Origin: Zopfochytrium polystomum
Taxonomy: Eukaryota; Chytridiomycota; Chytridiomycetes; Chytridiales; Chytridiaceae
Assembly (NCBI GenBank): GCA_025765615.1
Contig: JAIVFJ010000152.1
Coordinates: 1 to 64,000 of the forward strand
Length of the DNA stretch: 64,000 nt
Direction: 5' to 3'
The notes under the pieces are model-generated. The model made no database searches, was not told the DNA's origin, and saw only the letters and a program-made list of their open reading frames with translations. Below are positions 1 through 10,720 of the stretch, in pieces (positions within the stretch are counted from its first letter, which is position 1; each line of letters opens with the position of its first letter). The position numbers and the translations under genes were made by a program.

Positions 1-136
1 AAATCAATTGCTGTAATTGACAGACTCTGTCGGAACGCTCCAGTGGACGCTGTGGGGCGACACCCTCTGTGGGACGCAGTCTGGCTTCGTTAGCACTAAT
101 TGGCTTCGTTTGCACTGATGGGGCGCCGGATGGATA
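1..136. other. Flank of the copia LTR, nothing identified
   Basis: No reading frame or structured element could be supported between the window start and the LTR that begins at about 137. Confidence 0.5.
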
Positions 137-550
137 TGTCTAGGCGGAACTGACTGGTTAGCAGCAAGAGGCACAAGACAGATGCAAACCTATTCTGTCT
201 GTCAGTTATCATTCTCACAATGGCCATGGGAGAGCGAGCCACCGCCAATGCAGACCTCAGCGCTGGCTTGTGCTGTTGACAAATACTCCAAGTATTAAGT
301 GGAACGGAAACCTGGTGTAAACAGTTTTTCTCCTCCTCTGCTCAAGCAGATAAAATAGGAGAGGTTTTTACCCTGTGCCGGTCGCGCTTGCCTAGCAACT
401 ATTATAGCATGCATATCATCATAAAGTATCAATTATTCATAACAGAGTTTTTTCTCTTTCTCTCCAAGTTGGGGAGAAGGACCACCCACAAACACACATC
501 TCCACTTCATTTGCTCCTTCCACTCACGCACTCAGAGTAGACTGTTTACA
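137..550 (-). repeat. 3' LTR of a Ty1/copia element (LTR family 1)
   Basis: This 414-bp block is repeated almost base for base at 16444-16856 and in part, inverted, at 33593-33752. It starts TGTCTAGGCGGAACTG and ends GACTGTTTACA, so it has TG...CA ends on either strand. The stop codon of a copia RNase H frame (546-869, minus) lies at its inner edge, which is where a 3' LTR of a minus-strand element should be. No matching 5' LTR was seen near 2.5 kb, so the element is truncated. Confidence 0.8.
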
Positions 551-2300
551 GAATGTTAGTTAATTCCGAGGACAATAAATGCAACAAAGAGAAAGCTGTG
601 TGGGCTACGCCTTGTCGAAGGAAATGAGCATGTATGTCAATGTGTTTTGTGTGAGCGTGTGTGAGAGGGTTGAGCAGTAGTGCGATTGCAGATTGATTGT
701 CCTCCAGGATTGGTAGTGACAGCTGTGCGGGGAGTTGCAACTCTGATAATAAGGCTAGGAGCCATTGTGCTTCTTGGAAAGCTTCAGAAAGTGAGTAGTA
801 TTCTGCTTCTGTGGAGGATAGCAATACTCCATGATGTTTGCATGAGACCCAAGAGACAGCAGCGCCCATGAGGAAGAAAACATATCCAGTGAGCGATGCG
901 CAGTCTCCAGGGTCACCCCCATAGGATGCATCAGCATATGCAGCTGGTTCAAGGGTGTCATTTGTGAAGAGCTGTTGTGTCTTGTGGTTTTGCCTGTAGA
1001 ATAATCCGTAGTCCCAGGTGCCTTGGAGGTAACGAAGCAGGCGGCAGAGTGCATTGCAATGGCATTGGCGTGGCTTCAGTTGGAACTGGGATTTGTTGCA
1101 AATGCAATATCTGGTCTAGTTTGTGTTGTGAGGTATTGAATTTTCATGAGTGTGGATCTATACCAGCTTGAGTCGCTCTTGCTGAGTTTGATTGACGTTT
1201 CCTCATGCTTAAAGGTGATAGACATTGGAGTTGATGCAATGTCCAGGTTGTCCCACATTTTCTCTTCAGTGGGAATTGTCCTGGTGTATTTGTCTAGGCC
1301 CATCCAAATGCCTTCGGCGTTGCGCTTGAGGTGGAAGCTAATCACTTGGCTGACAGTGGTTTCCTCGAGAGACATGCTGTACTCAGCGCGAAAAGCATCC
1401 TCAATTTTTGTGACAAGAGCTGGAGTGTTGGCCATGACATTGATGTTGTCGACAAAAACAAAGATGATTTCAAACGTTTGCTGCTGAGGGTCTACTCGAA
1501 AGAAGAGGCAGGGCTTGGCAAGAGATTGATTGAAGCTGATTTTCTCGACAATGAACTTGCAAAGGGTCAGGAACCAGTTTCATCCAGATTGATGAAGTCC
1601 ATAGAGGCTCTTGAGGAGTTTGCAGAATAGTTTCTTTCCATCTGGAGTGAATCGCTCGTGGCCTTTTGGTGGATGCATGTAGATGGCTTCTTTGAGGAAA
1701 GCATACAGGTAGGCTGTGTTGACATCCATGCTGTGGTACTCGAGGTCAAAAGCAAGGCTGATTGCAATGAGCAGTCAGATGGCCTGGATCCCGAGGACAG
1801 AAGAAAAGGTGTCTGTGTAGTCAATGCCTTTGCGTTGGGTGTTTCCACATGTTGTAGTCTGATGCGTGGGCTTCCTTGGGGGAACGTGGCACTGGTGGGA
1901 GTTGTGATTGGTGGATTGGTTCTTTAGGGAAGCACTTTGGGAAGTGTGGTTCTGGTTTAGCTGATGCAAGGTAGAGTCGCAAGAGATGGCAAGTGATTGT
2001 TTGATTTGCAAGTGGCTTGTGAAGTCCAGTTGGTGCATCTTTAATGTTGACATTGACAGATGGTGGAAGTGGTGATTCAATGACAGGTTCCAGTTCAGTG
2101 TTGTTGAATGCTGCTTTGTGGTCTGCTGTTGGAGCTAGGCTCTCTTCAGGTTTGTCTTCATCTTCGCCCAGGATGACAGCGAATGTGTTAGGGTTCCAAC
2201 CATAGTCGTCATTGTCATCATCGTCTTCCATATCTTGGGGAAGAGTTGGAGGTTGATCTGAGGTGTTTGTTGATGATGATGGCAGGTTAGGGTCAAAACG
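546..2300 (-). mobile_element. Decayed Ty1/copia polyprotein (RT and RNase H)
   Basis: Minus-strand frames broken by frameshifts together read as the 3' half of a copia pol gene. The piece at 546-869 carries the RNase H signatures STEAEY, DNQSAI and HTKHIDI. The pieces at 1076-1435 and 1567-1848 carry reverse-transcriptase text, including a DVNTAYLY-like and a SLYGLHQS-like motif in adjacent frames. The piece at 1821-2231 is the acidic linker that normally joins integrase to RT. Integrase, protease and Gag are missing. The 3' LTR lies directly downstream. The element cannot move by itself; I infer an old 5'-truncated insertion. Confidence 0.8.
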
Positions 2301-2673
2301 AGAGCATTCAAAACTCCTTCGTCAACGACCGTTTCAGGCAGGCACAATCTTTTCTCCAGCAACAAAGTAGCAGTCCTTAACTTTGAGGCCGGTCACTGGG
2401 CCTGCGTTTGGGTGTCCATAGCCCTTCACCAAGCAAGCTAAAGTGACAGCAGCATTCGTAGCGTTCGCCATCACGACTGTATTTTCGTTTACAAACTAAC
2501 AAACCAATCCATTGCGGTCGGGAAAAAATTGTTGAGCAGGCGTATGTTCATATGCCGGGCATCGGAGGTCAGGGGAATGGACTGCATCATCAACCGCGGG
2601 AGCCCGTGTTCTGTTGGTCCATGTTTTTTTTTGTTTTTTTTTCTTTCTCTTTACACCATCAACCCCCCCGCTA

Positions 2674-4722
2674 TCACCTCCGCCCGTCCGTCTGCTCCTC
2701 TGCCGTCCTCAACCGTTCCACCTCCAGCGCGCCGCCCCCTCCCCCACCACCACCACCCCGACCAGCACCGCCGCCCGCAGCCCCACCGCCGCCCGCGCGC
2801 GGCTTGAACCCCATCCCCATCTGATCCACCGTCGTCGTCAACACCAAATCCGCCATCGCGGCGGCCGCAGCAGCGGCCGCCGCAGCAGCCGAAGCCGAAC
2901 CAGCACCCAAAGACGACGACGCAGATGACCGAACCGACGGCGCGGGGGAGTGCGACGCCGTGGCGACCGGCGAGCCGCCGGCGGAGCCGGTCGTCCCCGC
3001 GCTGCCCCGCCGGGCAGACGCCGCGGCAGCGCCGTACGCGCTGCCGCCGGAAATGGAACTGGAGGAAGAAAAAATAGACGAGGACGATGACGACGACGAC
3101 GACGAGCCCGTCGGCGGCGGCGGTGGGAGAGGGCCTCCCAGCATGAACGTGCTCAGCTCCACCGCCGCGACCATCGCCAACGAGGTCGCCTGCGGCTCCG
3201 CAGCCGTCCCGTCCTCGCAGTCCTTCACCCCCTCCTCCTCCCGAGGAAGCACCCCCACGATCCCGGCCGCGTCGCAGGCAGCCCGCAGCCGAGCGACGTT
3301 GAGTTGCGGTTCGATGAGGAGGCCGAGGAAGAAGAAGCGGTGGAAACCGGGGCGGGTGAGGACGGGGGAGGTGGGGGAATTGTGGGGGGAGGAGAGGTTG
3401 AGGGGGGCGCGAGGGGGGAGTGGGGTGTAGGGGGTGGGGAGCGGGGGGATGGAGGTGGGGGCAAGGAGGAAGGGGACGTTGAGGAGGGTGAAGAGTTTGG
3501 TGGGGAAGTGCGGGTTGAGGAAGAGGTCTGTTGCATGAGGGTGGGTAGGTGTTGGTGTGTGAGAGAGAGCGAGAGAGAGAGAGAGAGAGAGGTGAGATAC
3601 ACAAGCATAAGGCAAGACAAACCCTAACGAAACGGGAAAAAAAAAACAAGCGCAACAACACAGCAACACAACACACGTGCCTTTCGAGCTGTGATCCAGC
3701 ACCCGCGCCATCGCCACGATCTTGGCGTGCTCCAGCAACCCCGTCCCGACCGGCTCCACCGTTGCGTCGAGGTGGTCGTACAGCGCGTCTAACGCGAGGG
3801 GGACCGAGGGGTGGAGCGTGAAGGCGGCGGAGACGAGGTACGGAGGGGTAAGGCGGGTGGTGGGTGGGGGTGTTGGTTGTGGGGAGGCTGGTGGTGGGGA
3901 GCGGACGATGGGGAGTGTTGAGGAGGTGGGTGGGGTGGATGGAGCGGGTGGGAGCGGGACCGCCGCTTCGTACGAGGATCGGCGTTGCGGCGGGCGCGGA
4001 GGTGGCGGCGTCGCTGCTGCCGGCGCGGAGGGCGGCCGCGCGGGTGCAACCGGTGCCGGCGGCGGATCGGTGGCGGTCAAGATAAGAGGCGCCGGGGCGA
4101 GGATCCGCGGGATTTCGTGCGAGGATCGGCGCTGCGGCGGGTGTACTGTCTTGGCGGCGCGCGTGGTCGTCGTCGATGTTCGCGGCCGTGTGGGGGAGGC
4201 GGTGGGGTCGTTGTGTGGGTACGGGTCTTTGGGGGGTGTGTGGGGTTGTTGGGAGGGGTTGTGGCGGTGGTGGGTGCCGCTATGGGAATGGAGGGAGTGG
4301 GAGTGTTGCGGGGAGTGCTGTGGGTGGAAGTGGTGTTGATGCTGTTCGTGCTGGAGTTGTTGCTGGCGTTGTAGCTGTAACTGTTGCTGCAGCTGTAGCT
4401 GCTGTTGTAGCTGTTGTTGTTGCAGTTGTTGTTGTTGTAGCTGTTGCTGCTGATGCTGTTGTTGTTGCAGCAGAAGCTGTTGCTGTTGCTCCTGCTCTTG
4501 CTGTTGCTGCTGGTGGTTGATGTGATGTTGCTGGTAGAGTCGCTGCAGCAGCTGCAGCTGGTGCGGGCGATGCGCCTGCTGCTGCTGCAGGATAGGTTGC
4601 GGGAGGGAGCGGGAGCGCGAGGGCGAGGCCGAGGGCGAGGTCGATGGAGAAGAGAGAGACGGAGAGTTTGACGGCGAGGGCGAGGCTGCGGCGGCGGCGG
4701 CGGCGGTGGAGGAGGGGCTCAT
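2674..4722 (-). CDS. Gln/Pro/Ser/Ala-rich low-complexity protein with one conserved middle region
   Basis: The frame runs from an ATG at 4722 to a stop at 2674. The N-terminus is Ser/Pro-rich, then comes a long polyglutamine region (about residues 40-135), then proline-rich linkers. Around residues 300-350 is a non-repetitive helix-rich stretch (reading ALDALYDHLD, then GTGLLEHAKIVAMARVLD) that resembles an EF-hand-like or regulatory helix pair. The C-terminal third has Ser, Ala and Gly runs. A 153-nt intron is likely at 3528-3680: the readthrough there is Thr/Pro/Ser noise. The acceptor is CAACAG and only a GC donor (AAAG/GCACGT) keeps the frame, giving about 631 residues after splicing. Such composition is common in fungal transcription or RNA regulators, but no DNA- or RNA-binding domain was recognised. 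(CA)n and (CT)n tracts lie upstream on its sense strand. Confidence 0.6.
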   Translation of the reverse strand: MSPSSTAAAAAAASPSPSNSPSLSSPSTSPSASPSRSRSLPQPILQQQQAHRPHQLQLLQRLYQQHHINHQQQQQEQEQQQQLLLQQQQHQQQQLQQQQLQQQQLQQQLQLQQQLQLQRQQQLQHEQHQHHFHPQHSPQHSHSLHSHSGTHHRHNPSQQPHTPPKDPYPHNDPTASPTRPRTSTTTTRAAKTVHPPQRRSSHEIPRILAPAPLILTATDPPPAPVAPARPPSAPAAATPPPPRPPQRRSSYEAAVPLPPAPSTPPTSSTLPIVRSPPPASPQPTPPPTTRLTPPYLVSAAFTLHPSVPLALDALYDHLDATVEPVGTGLLEHAKIVAMARVLDHSSKGTCVVLLCCCACFFFPVSLGFVLPYACVSHLSLSLSLALSHTPTPTHPHATDLFLNPHFPTKLFTLLNVPFLLAPTSIPPLPTPYTPLPPRAPLNLSSPHNSPTSPVLTRPGFHRFFFLGLLIEPQLNVARLRAACDAAGIVGVLPREEEGVKDCEDGTAAEPQATSLAMVAAVELSTFMLGGPLPPPPPTGSSSSSSSSSSIFSSSSSISGGSAYGAAAASARRGSAGTTGSAGGSPVATASHSPAPSVRSSASSSLGAGSASAAAAAAAAAAAMADLVLTTTVDQMGMGFKPRAGGGGAAGGGAGRGGGGGGGGGALEVERLRTAEEQTDGRR

Positions 4723-4919
4723 GTGGTTATGGTGGTGGTGGTGGTGGGGATGGTGGGGATGGTGGGGGTTGAGGGGGTTGTGAGTGAGAGTGGTAGTAGT
4801 GTGAGCAGTTCCTCTCTGCGACGCCGGCGACGACGTCGATAATGAGGGCGGCCGTCAGCGGCGACGGCGAGGGATGGGTGGGCGGGAGCATAGATTATTG
4901 GGAGTGGGGGCGGAAGCGA

Positions 4920-5175
4920 GCGAGAGGGAGAGAGAAAGAGAGAGAGAGAGAGAGTGTGTGTGTGTGTGTGTGTGTGTGTGAGTGAGTGAGTGAGTGAGTG
5001 AGTGAGGGAGGGAGAGAGAGAGAGAGTGTGTGTGTGTGTGAAGGTTGGAGGAGACAGCGCAGTAGTGCACCTTCGGCGCTCTCTTTGGTTCTCTCTGTCT
5101 CTCTCTCTCTCTCTCGCTCTGTCTCTCACTATCACTCTTTCTGTCAGTCTCTCTCTCTCTCTCGCGCTCATGTGC
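4920..5175. repeat. Compound microsatellite (GA, TG, GAGT, CT)
   Basis: Runs of GA, then TG, then GAGT, then GA and TG again occupy about 4920-5040. A separate CT tract lies at about 5095-5165. They lie 200-450 bp upstream of the start of the minus-strand gene ending at 2674. Confidence 0.95.
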
Positions 5176-5259
5176 AAGCAACGTTCTCGCTTCGTTGTTT
5201 GTCTCTCCTCTCCCTGAAAGCAGACAAACAAGATCTCTGTTTGGTGTGTTGATGGAATT

Positions 5260-5774
5260 ATTTGTTCACATATGACGGGCAAGGGCTTCCATATTTGGAC
5301 CCCAACAAATTCCACCTTCCGTTTGTAAAATAATGCAGGACACGGAAAAAATAAAGCGTTTCATCCAGTCTGCAACACAGACAGACAGACAGACAAGCAG
5401 ACAGACAGACCTCGAGACACGACCGCCAGCGACAGACGGACAGACAGTGCTGACGAATGTCACGCGGACGATTCAACGAGGCCCGCTCGCTCAGGCCCTG
5501 GGGGATTCCTTTTGCGCCGCCCGCAAGGTTCAACCTCTCTTTCTTTTCTCTCTTTTTCCAAAAACTGCAGTGGTTCAATCGGTTTTCAGACCGGAAGTTT
5601 TTGGGCAACCTAACCTGCAGGGAAGGGGGGCAGAAGGCATAAGGGGCAGGGCTGTTTCCGCGTTGCGGGGTTCTCAAGAGGGCGGCCAAATGATCAAAAA
5701 AAAAAAAAAAACAATTTGTTTTTTGTACAACGCTGGACCGCGCTCACTAATTGAAAGAAGAAAATAAAGAGAAT
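5260..5774. other. Intergenic, nothing identified
   Basis: Contains a short CAGA repeat near 5380-5415 and a run of A at 5696-5711. No frame with family features was seen. Confidence 0.5.
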
Positions 5775-6370
5775 TTATTCAACCTCTGCATAATACCCCC
5801 CGCGCCATCTGTGTCGGATGTGTCGGAAGTGTCGGAGCCACTGCTGCCTGCTCCGGACCCACCTATCCACAGCAAGTCGTTGCTGAATCAGTCCCAAGAG
5901 GGCCTCCCTAATGTCGTTGAGTGGCTTGTACTGAAGCTTAACGTTCACCATGAAGCATACAATCCCGAAGAACTCATTCAAGCGTTGTCAGCAGTGGCGA
6001 AACTGCACAGTTGTGAGGCAATGGAATTCGTGCAAGAGACATTTTCGTTGCTCGTTCCGATTCGCCGAATGGCATGGTTGACAAGATCTCTTGTGACGCC
6101 AGAGGAAGTGATGATTGCCAGCCAGCTCACTGCGAACCCTTTGTCTGCAACAACCTTCTCATCTGCGCCGAGGAGGGGGACAATCTCTCCACAAGCAATT
6201 TGCAGATCGGGGTGGGATCCACAAGCAAAGCCGTTGCTGATATCAACAATCTTAACTGATCCCATTGCCGTCCCAACAAGGAAGCGAACGCCAGCGTGGT
6301 TCAATTTGTGTGAGTTGTCCGACTTCTTTCGTTTTCGCACGTGCATGTTGATTCCGTCAACATACATCGA
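5775..6370 (-). pseudogene. Decayed DDE transposase (DDE_Tnp_4 / PIF-Harbinger-like)
   Basis: The minus-strand frame at 5978-6367 begins VDGINMHV and continues through a Gly/His/Asp patch (ACGSHPDLQ) to VVADKGF. This spacing (DGT-like start, G-S-H-D middle, ADKGF end) is typical of DDE_Tnp_4 endonucleases, including the first two catalytic Asp positions. A second minus frame at 5775-5981 (NEFFGIVCFMVN) looks like the transposase C-terminus. Frameshifts and stops separate the pieces, and decayed text may reach 6860. No clear terminal inverted repeats were found. Confidence 0.55.
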
Positions 6371-6869
6371 AAATGCATCCTATGTCCAGTTCTGCCACTG
6401 AGCCTCAAGAGAAAACTTAAAAAAAAATTTTTGGAAAAGATGAAGGGAGCATTGTTTCTACCCTCCATGATTGAAGCGAGATACTTAATCCCAAGGTCAG
6501 ACCATGTCTGCCAAGATGGTGACTGCATCCAAGTACAATTCCTCGCAACGATTTGTGTTGGGTACACTTTCAAAAGGTAAAGGCCATAAAGAAGGTGTAG
6601 AGGTTGCAGGTTCGGAAACTGGCGGTGGTGAGCTTGAATTTGTTCCCACAGAGACTGATGACGCCAAAAATCCACAGAAGTCTTTGTCGTTTGCTGCTTG
6701 ATATCGCTTTTTTGGGGCTGCAGGGGTGCTGTGCTCGTCAAACCATCGTCATATTTTGAGAACCTTCGGCGGGAAAGGGCCTCCCATTCCCATTCGTTCA
6801 TGGTGGCTGATGAATGGCGGGGTGGATGCCATTTGCATTTTATGTGTTTACATATCAAAAGTTACTGGT

Positions 6870-7130
6870 CCGAACACGTGGATGCGTTAATTGTTTGTCC
6901 TGTGGTGCGCCTTCGAGGCTGTCTTCATATTTTCCAGCGAAATTCCCGTGAATAAGGAATCAAAAGAGAGAAACCGACAGCCGAGCCCGCCAGCATGAAC
7001 GCCGAGCCCGACCACCGACCCACCGGACCACCGCCATCATCCGCCAAGACACCGTCTCCTCCGCGTGTTCGACGAGCCCCGGGCACTACTCTCGACGCCT
7101 TGGAGTACGGTCCGCGCAGCACAGAATGTT
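6870..7130 (+). pseudogene. Broken copy of the carboxylesterase promoter and 5' coding end
   Basis: The stretch repeats the region 7470-7870 in the same orientation. It shares the upstream GAGGCTGTCTTCATA block, the leader around CCGCCAGCATGAA, the start MNAEP, and the later block encoding ALEYGPR versus the intact gene's ASQYGPR. The segment between is largely deleted, and the copy stops after about 45 codons. It is a truncated tandem duplication, not a functional gene. Confidence 0.7.
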
Positions 7131-7647
7131 GATTTATTTTTGTGGGCCTATCGCTAGGCTTCGGTACCCTCTTCTTACTGTTCTGATTGTTTTTCCGTAG
7201 GCAAAGTGTAGCCATCACTTGCAAAGAAAGACTTGCGACCTGGATTGTTGCGATGTGATAAATCCGCATTGCTCGCCCCGCGCCGCCGGCTCTTCTTCCT
7301 TCAGTCTGTAATGGTTTCTTAAGTTCTATATGCGTGGCCCTATCCTGCTTGACGAAAGCCTCGACAGACGATGGCTTGCTTGGCTTTGCTGAGTTTCCCA
7401 ACAGCGACAGGCCCGAAATTGCCGACCACCACCGGCATTGCCAGCCACCACTTTCCTTCCAAATCAGGCATCGGCGCGCGTTGATTGTTTTTCTCGTGCA
7501 AGCGTCTTCGGGGCTGTCTTCATATATGTAATTATTATTAGGGCAAGCCCCACGAATTTCCTTGCCGTTGAATAAATAAAAGGCGCGAAAAAAATTCGGG
7601 AGAGGAAGCAAAAAAAAAAAGAGATACTGACTGCCCAGACCGCCAGC

Positions 7648-9407
7648 ATGAATGCCGAGCCCGTCCACAACCGCCCCGCCGTCACAATCCGCCAAGGAAC
7701 CGTCCTCGGCGTCGTGCGCGAGGGCAACTACCCGCACGCCGTCGAGACCTTCCTAGGCATCCCTTACTGCCTGCCGCCCACGGGAGACCGTCGCTTCCGC
7801 CCGCCCGTTCGCGTCCCGGACGCCTCGCCGGACACCACCATCGACGCCTCGCAGTACGGCCCGCGCCAGTACGGAAAGCAGCTGCTCGTCGTCGGCCCCG
7901 AGCTCGTGGAGAGCGAGGACTCGCTGACGGCGAACGTGTTCCGGCAGGCCGCTGCGTCGCGGGAAGGCAAATCGAAGCTTCCGGTGGCCGTCTACATCCA
8001 CGGCGGGGCTTTCAACCGCTCGTCCGCCTCTATGCACAACACGACGACGTTCGTGGGGAATTCCGCGGCGCCGATCGTGTGCGTGTCCTTCAACTACCGC
8101 CTCGGGTCGCTGGGCTTTCTGCCGTCGGCTTTAAGCGAAAAGGAGGGTGCGCTGAACCTAGGCCTTAAGGACCAAATCATGCTGTTGGAGTGGGTGCAGG
8201 AGAACATTGAGCAATTTGGCGGAGATCCGCGCAACGTGACGCTCATCGGTTTGTCGGCCGGCGCTCATTCGGTAAGCGTTCCACGAGTTCCCATTCTGCT
8301 TTTTTCGCTTCGCTGAGCAACTCACTTCCCCCACTTCCCCTCCTTTGCTAGATTGGCCACCACCTCCTCAACTACGATCCGGACACGCCCCCTCTCTTCC
8401 ACCGGGTCGTCATGGAATCCGGCAACCCCACCTCGCGGGCCGTGCGCCTTCCCAACGCCGCAATCCACGAGCAGCAGTTCCGCGACTTCCTCGACGCGGT
8501 CAACTGCCCGCGCGACCTCCCCTCCGACCAAATCTTCCCGTTCCTCCGCACGCTGCCCGCCACGACCATCGCGGCGGCGCAGACGGCCGTCTTTGACAAA
8601 TACAACCCGAGCCTGCGGTGGGCCTTCCAACCTTGCATCGACGGCGCCATCGTCCGCGGCCGGCCGATCGACGCGTGGCGGCAAGGGCGATGGCACAAGG
8701 TTCCCATGATGGTGGGCTTCAACACCAACGAGGGTTCGATCTTCGTGGACAGGTCGACGTCGACCTCGGCGCAGTTCCTGTCCTTCTTCCGCACGCTCTT
8801 CCCAGGGTTCACCGACGCGGACCTGTCGGCGCTCGACGCGCTTTACCCGGACCCCGCGGTGCACGCCGACTCGGAGTACGTCGAGCACCGGCAGCATCTC
8901 GGCGTCGGCGCGCAGTACAAGCGGATCGAGGCGGCGTACGGGCAGTTTGGCTACAGCGCGCCGATGCGGCAGACGGCGGACTTTGCGGCGAGGGCCGGGG
9001 TGCCGGTGTACCTGTACCACTGGGCGCTGGACAGCGGGCCTGTCTTGGGCGCGCAGCACGCGATGAATATACTGTACGAGACGATGGACCCGCTGGTGAT
9101 GGGCAAGAAGAAGCGGCTGGACGAGCTGGCGCGGAATTTACACGCGTACATTGTGAGTTTTGTGTGCTGCGGAGGGGATCCGAACGCGTTGGTGGTGGTG
9201 GGTGGCGCGGACGAGCAGCGGCCGATGTGGCCTGCGTTTCGATGCGAGGCAGACGGCAGGAAGCTCTTGATTTTCGGCAAAGGGATGAAGGAGCACGAAG
9301 ACGACCGCGCTGACGAAAAGGGCGGACCGTGCCAGGTCATCGATGATGTGTGGGCTGCAAAGGAGTCGCAGTTTTGGTGGGACAAGTCTGAGATTTCGCA
9401 GGAGTAA
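7648..9407 (+). CDS. Type-B carboxylesterase (alpha/beta hydrolase)
   Basis: Two exons (7648-8271 and 8352-9407) joined by an 80-nt GT-AG intron encode 559 residues, the usual length for fungal type-B carboxylesterases/lipases. The oxyanion-hole motif is HGGAF. The nucleophile is Ser203 in GLSAG, the acid is Glu335 in NTNEGS, and the base is His444 in GAQHAMN, so the triad is complete. The N-terminal EDSLTANVF matches the family's EDCLxLNVxxP block, but the usual Cys is Ser. There is no clear signal peptide, so a cytosolic or peroxisomal esterase is more likely than a secreted lipase. The substrate cannot be told. The intron sits just after the nucleophile elbow. A broken copy of its 5' end lies just upstream. 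Confidence 0.9.
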
Positions 9408-9673
9408 GATGCTCCTTCCTTGCGAAACTTTGAAATTGAGTATTCTTTCTGACTCTTGAGCGAGAGAGCGATCCAATAGAGTCAGCGCTTTGCCTCAAAG
9501 TGTCCTCGTAGGATAAGGAATCGAGAGTACTCGCTGCACCCCTCCAGGGCACTTTATGCGAGTGCTCGAATGCTAAGGATGCATTCGAGACGGCGGGCGG
9601 TGAGATATTTTTGATGGGCTGAGGGCTACCTCACTCAGCGTATGCTGCGATTTCAAAACACACATGCATGTGA

Positions 9674-9902
9674 AAGAATTCGCTATGTTGGCTGATTGAT
9701 GGATTAGGCTGCTGTGGTGTACACTACTGAAGGTGGTGGTGGTAAGACGTTGATCTTGGCTTCGGTCAGTCTTGTGTTCGTCTTTATGCAAAACCGTTAC
9801 AAGGACCATCACTTGCAAAATGCTGCAAGTCATCCTTGCAGAGCAGTATCAGGTCAAAGCTACTTCACACTTTTTTACAACAAACGACCCAAAACTTACA
9901 GA
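9674..9902. repeat. Dispersed repeat C, copy 1 (possible small LTR)
   Basis: About 225 bp are shared with 47697-47924 in the same orientation at roughly 85-90 percent identity by eye. The core starts TGTTGGCTGATTG and ends near CTTACA/CTAACA, giving TG...CA ends. The other copy has TATATAAAG on its minus strand where this one reads differently. Homology runs about 12 bp beyond the TG end, so the true element boundary is uncertain. Confidence 0.65.
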
Positions 9903-9989
9903 TCTTACTACACTCGCACCTCAACATGGCACCAAGATTGGATCGAGCAACAGCATTGAACCCTGATGTGATGATTTGGTGCGGAATCG

Positions 9990-10150
9990 GGTGTGCGCTC
10001 GGTCTGTGGGTGCGGTGGGACACCTGGAGGAGCTGCGCGAGGCCGGACAGTGGAAGGAGCGAGAGGATGTCCAGCACTACCGACTCCAGGAGACAGCTGA
10101 AAAAGGTTTGCGCAGCTCCATCATGGATTTGATCACGAGCACCAAGAGTC
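9990..10150 (-). pseudogene. Broken copy of the F-box gene 5' end
   Basis: The minus strand here matches 10590-10720, the start of the neighbouring F-box gene. It can be read as VLDILSLLPLSGLAQLLQVS against VVDILSHLPRSGLAQLLLVS. A frameshift and loss of the rest of the gene make it a relic. Confidence 0.6.
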
Positions 10151-10232
10151 GAGAGAGATGGATCTGGCCATCTAATTCAGGGGGTCAAGTTGGATGAGTA
10201 GCCGCGCATTCATTTTGATTCAATCACGCACA

Positions 10233-10700
10233 CTACACACGTTTAAGAGCCGCCACGGTGCCAGCCAACTCGCCGCTGCGATGCAGGCTCCACACTCTCT
10301 CCCACTGCTTCGCGAGCCCCCACAGCCACCTGCGGCAAACAATCGGCCCAGAGTCCCATGCCGCGCGGAGAAACGCCCATGACGGGAACCCTCTGGAGGC
10401 AAACGATGCGGTTCCAGCAGTTCCGTCGTTCGTGTCGGAGGAAAAACCCCACGCAGCCAAAGCAGCTGCAGCGCGCGCCGATTCTCCTTCGTAATCGTGG
10501 ACGGGGAGAAGCCATTGGAGATCGCCGTGGCGCATTGCGAGAGAGACCGCGGCGTCGAGTAACGGAGAAATAAAAGCGTGGGTGCTCCGGGACACCAGGA
10601 GAAGCTGTGCGAGGCCGGACCGCGGAAGGTGCGAGAGGATGTCCACGACCACTAACTCTGGTAGGCCGCTGAAAAGGTTTGTAGCAGCTCCATCAAGCAT
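10233..10700 (-). CDS. F-box protein, short
   Basis: The ATG at 10700 opens a 155-residue frame. Residues 9-40 read FSGLPELVVVDILSHLPRSG and on to LLLVSRSTH, a standard F-box, the motif that docks substrates onto Skp1 of SCF ubiquitin ligases. After it comes AVSLAMRHGDLQWLLP, which resembles the first helix pair of the ankyrin-like repeats found in the large proteins elsewhere in this window. The protein then ends after about 100 further residues without more repeats. It may therefore be a truncated member of an F-box plus ankyrin-like family. It starts only about 20 bp after the stop of the unrelated gene upstream on the same strand, which is unusually tight for a fungus. Confidence 0.55.
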   Translation of the reverse strand: MLDGAATNLFSGLPELVVVDILSHLPRSGLAQLLLVSRSTHAFISPLLDAAVSLAMRHGDLQWLLPVHDYEGESARAAAALAAWGFSSDTNDGTAGTASFASRGFPSWAFLRAAWDSGPIVCRRWLWGLAKQWERVWSLHRSGELAGTVAALKRV

Positions 10701-10720
10701 TTGATCACGAGCACTAAGAG

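Noticed and set aside
2334..2471. A 45-codon minus ORF starting MANATNAAVTLACLVKGYGH, next to the copia remnant
   Set aside because: It looks slightly like the start of a secreted effector or a Gag, but it is short, has no signal peptide, and lies beside a truncated element. No family could be supported.
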